Positions 15,240-17,038 of a stretch of 17,038 bases of DNA are shown here, one piece after another. Every line of letters starts with the position of its first letter. Position 1 is the first letter of the stretch. The DNA is taken from positions 1-17,038 of the forward strand of contig CAJWXO010000018.1 in assembly GCA_913049755.1 (NCBI GenBank), written 5' to 3'. Below the pieces are notes generated by a model. It worked only from the letters and a program-made list of their open reading frames with translations, was not told where the DNA came from and did not search any database. This stretch comes from an uncultured Cryomorphaceae bacterium (GTDB lineage Bacteria; Bacteroidota; Bacteroidia; Flavobacteriales; Schleiferiaceae). The position numbers and the translations under genes were made by a program.

Positions 15240-15271
15240 TGTCAGCTCTTTAATGTCAAGCTGACATTAAA
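15240..15271 (+). terminator. Two overlapping alternative hairpins after secG; possible terminator
   Basis: TTTAATGTCA (15249..15258) pairs perfectly with TGACATTAAA (15262..15271) across a 3-nt loop. Alternatively TGTCAGCT (15240..15247) pairs perfectly with AGCTGACA (15259..15266) across 11 nt. The two cannot form together because they share the middle arm. They begin 12 nt after the secG stop. The bases after 15271 (ATCATCTATTTT) are only a modest U-tract, so terminator strength is uncertain and read-through to groES is possible. Confidence 0.4.
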
Positions 15272-15289
15272 ATCATCTATTTTGCTTCA

Positions 15290-15305
15290 TGGCATGAGTT
15301 GTGCA
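15290..15305 (+). promoter_or_regulatory. Candidate sigma-54 (-24/-12) promoter upstream of groES
   Basis: TGGCATGAGTTGTGCA agrees with the sigma-54 consensus TGGCACGnnnnTTGCW at 10 of 12 defined positions, with the GG (15291..15292) and GC (15303..15304) pairs exactly 10 nt apart. A start near 15316 would leave a leader of about 50 nt before groES. An 11-bp palindrome TCATGGCATGA (15287..15297) overlaps the -24 part. As an alternative, a weak Bacteroidota-type pair lies in the same place: TTTG at 15281..15284 and TATGTTCT at 15307..15314, spacing 22, with two -7 mismatches. Neither is proven. Confidence 0.35.
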
Positions 15306-15367
15306 GTATGTTCTCATGGCCCTCATCGGTCATTAAATTAAAAAATTAAAAAAATAAAAATACCAAT

Positions 15368-15646
15368 ATGGCAAATTTGAATATAACCCCTCTCGCTGAT
15401 AGAGTAATTGTTTCGCCCTCAGCTGCTGAGACTAAAACAGCTTCCGGTATTATTATCCCGGATACAGCTCAAGAAAAGCCGCAAAAAGGAAATATTGTAG
15501 CTGTAGGCAATGGGAAAAAAGATGAGCCAATGACGGTGAAGGTAAGTGATGAAGTTTTATACGGTAAATACGCCGGTACAGAATTTAGTTTTGAAGGAGA
15601 AGAATACTTAATAATGAGAGAATCTGACATTCTTGCGATTCTTTAA
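15368..15646 (+). CDS. groES: Co-chaperonin GroES
   Basis: This 92-residue Hsp10 forms the heptameric lid of Gro[16 protein letters not shown] is the typical first strand, [19 protein letters not shown] (about residues 20-38) is the mobile loop with its hydrophobic III contact for GroEL, and [10 protein letters not shown] and [12 protein letters not shown] are the later barrel strands. Length is normal. The leader (15333..15367) is almost entirely A and T with long A runs, the Bacteroidota style of ribosome-entry region, and has no Shine-Dalgarno sequence. No CIRCE inverted repeat (TTAGCACTC-N9-GAGTGCTAA) occurs upstream, so HrcA control is not supported. groEL follows after 24 nt. Confidence 0.97.
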   Translation: MANLNITPLADRVIVSPSAAETKTASGIIIPDTAQEKPQKGNIVAVGNGKKDEPMTVKVSDEVLYGKYAGTEFSFEGEEYLIMRESDILAIL

Positions 15647-15667
15647 GAAATATTTAAAAATTTATAA

Positions 15668-17038
<1,371 letters not shown>

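Noticed and set aside
10092..15269. Shared 9-mer GCTGACATT before miaB (10092..10100) and after secG (15260..15268)
   Set aside because: The half-sites around the two copies are arranged in opposite orientation (TGACA-N3-TGTCA against TGTCA-N3-TGACA), so they are not convincing copies of one operator; probably chance.
15229..15367. CIRCE/HrcA operator upstream of groES
   Set aside because: No TTAGCACTC / GAGTGCTAA halves are present; the inverted repeats seen here have different sequences.

Overview
The window reads as chromosomal DNA of a low-GC member of the Bacteroidota, most likely a Flavobacteriales-type bacterium. The evidence is a complete core of the gliding/type IX secretion system (PorP/SprF, GldK, GldL, GldM, GldN), a Bacteroidota-style TopA and MiaB, A-rich leaders in place of Shine-Dalgarno sites, and promoter-like TTTG / TAnnTTTG pairs. 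Coding density is high. I see no mobile element, CRISPR array, rRNA or tRNA gene, and no gene-free stretch over 300 bases.

Left block, minus strand (1..10028), read from right to left: topA, a catalytically degenerate arginase-fold protein, porP/sprF, gldK, gldL, gldM, gldN, a strong rho-independent hairpin, and a FAD-dependent oxidoreductase that runs off the left edge. topA and the arginase-like gene are 3 nt apart. The secretion genes follow with gaps of 98, 34, 55, 62 and 2 nt. Together they encode most of the T9SS trans-envelope machine: the GldL/GldM inner-membrane rotary motor driven by proton flow, the GldK/GldN periplasmic ring under the outer membrane, and a PorP/SprF outer-membrane protein. 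The porP-K-L-M-N order is the one known from Porphyromonas gingivalis.

Right block, plus strand (10137..15228): miaB (tRNA methylthiotransferase), a small exported protein of unknown function, a sigma-54 activator without a receiver domain, lptE (LPS export lipoprotein), a Bacteroidota TPR-tail protein, and secG. From the small exported protein to secG every junction is a stop/start overlap (TGATG, TAATG, TAATG, ATGA), so this is very probably one translationally coupled operon joining a regulator to envelope-biogenesis genes. After a 139-nt gap with hairpins and promoter-like elements come groES and a 3'-truncated groEL.

The most interesting points are: (1) an arginase/formimidoylglutamase-fold protein beside the T9SS genes that has lost most of its metal ligands; (2) a 16-nt sequence upstream of groES that fits the sigma-54 -24/-12 consensus with correct GG-N10-GC spacing, just downstream of an operon encoding a sigma-54 activator; (3) a promoter/terminator/start-codon compaction between gldN and the oxidoreductase; (4) a promoter so close to the miaB start codon that the mRNA may be leaderless; and (5) two mutually exclusive hairpins after secG. 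The gene content is mostly recognisable, and I see no wholly new system.
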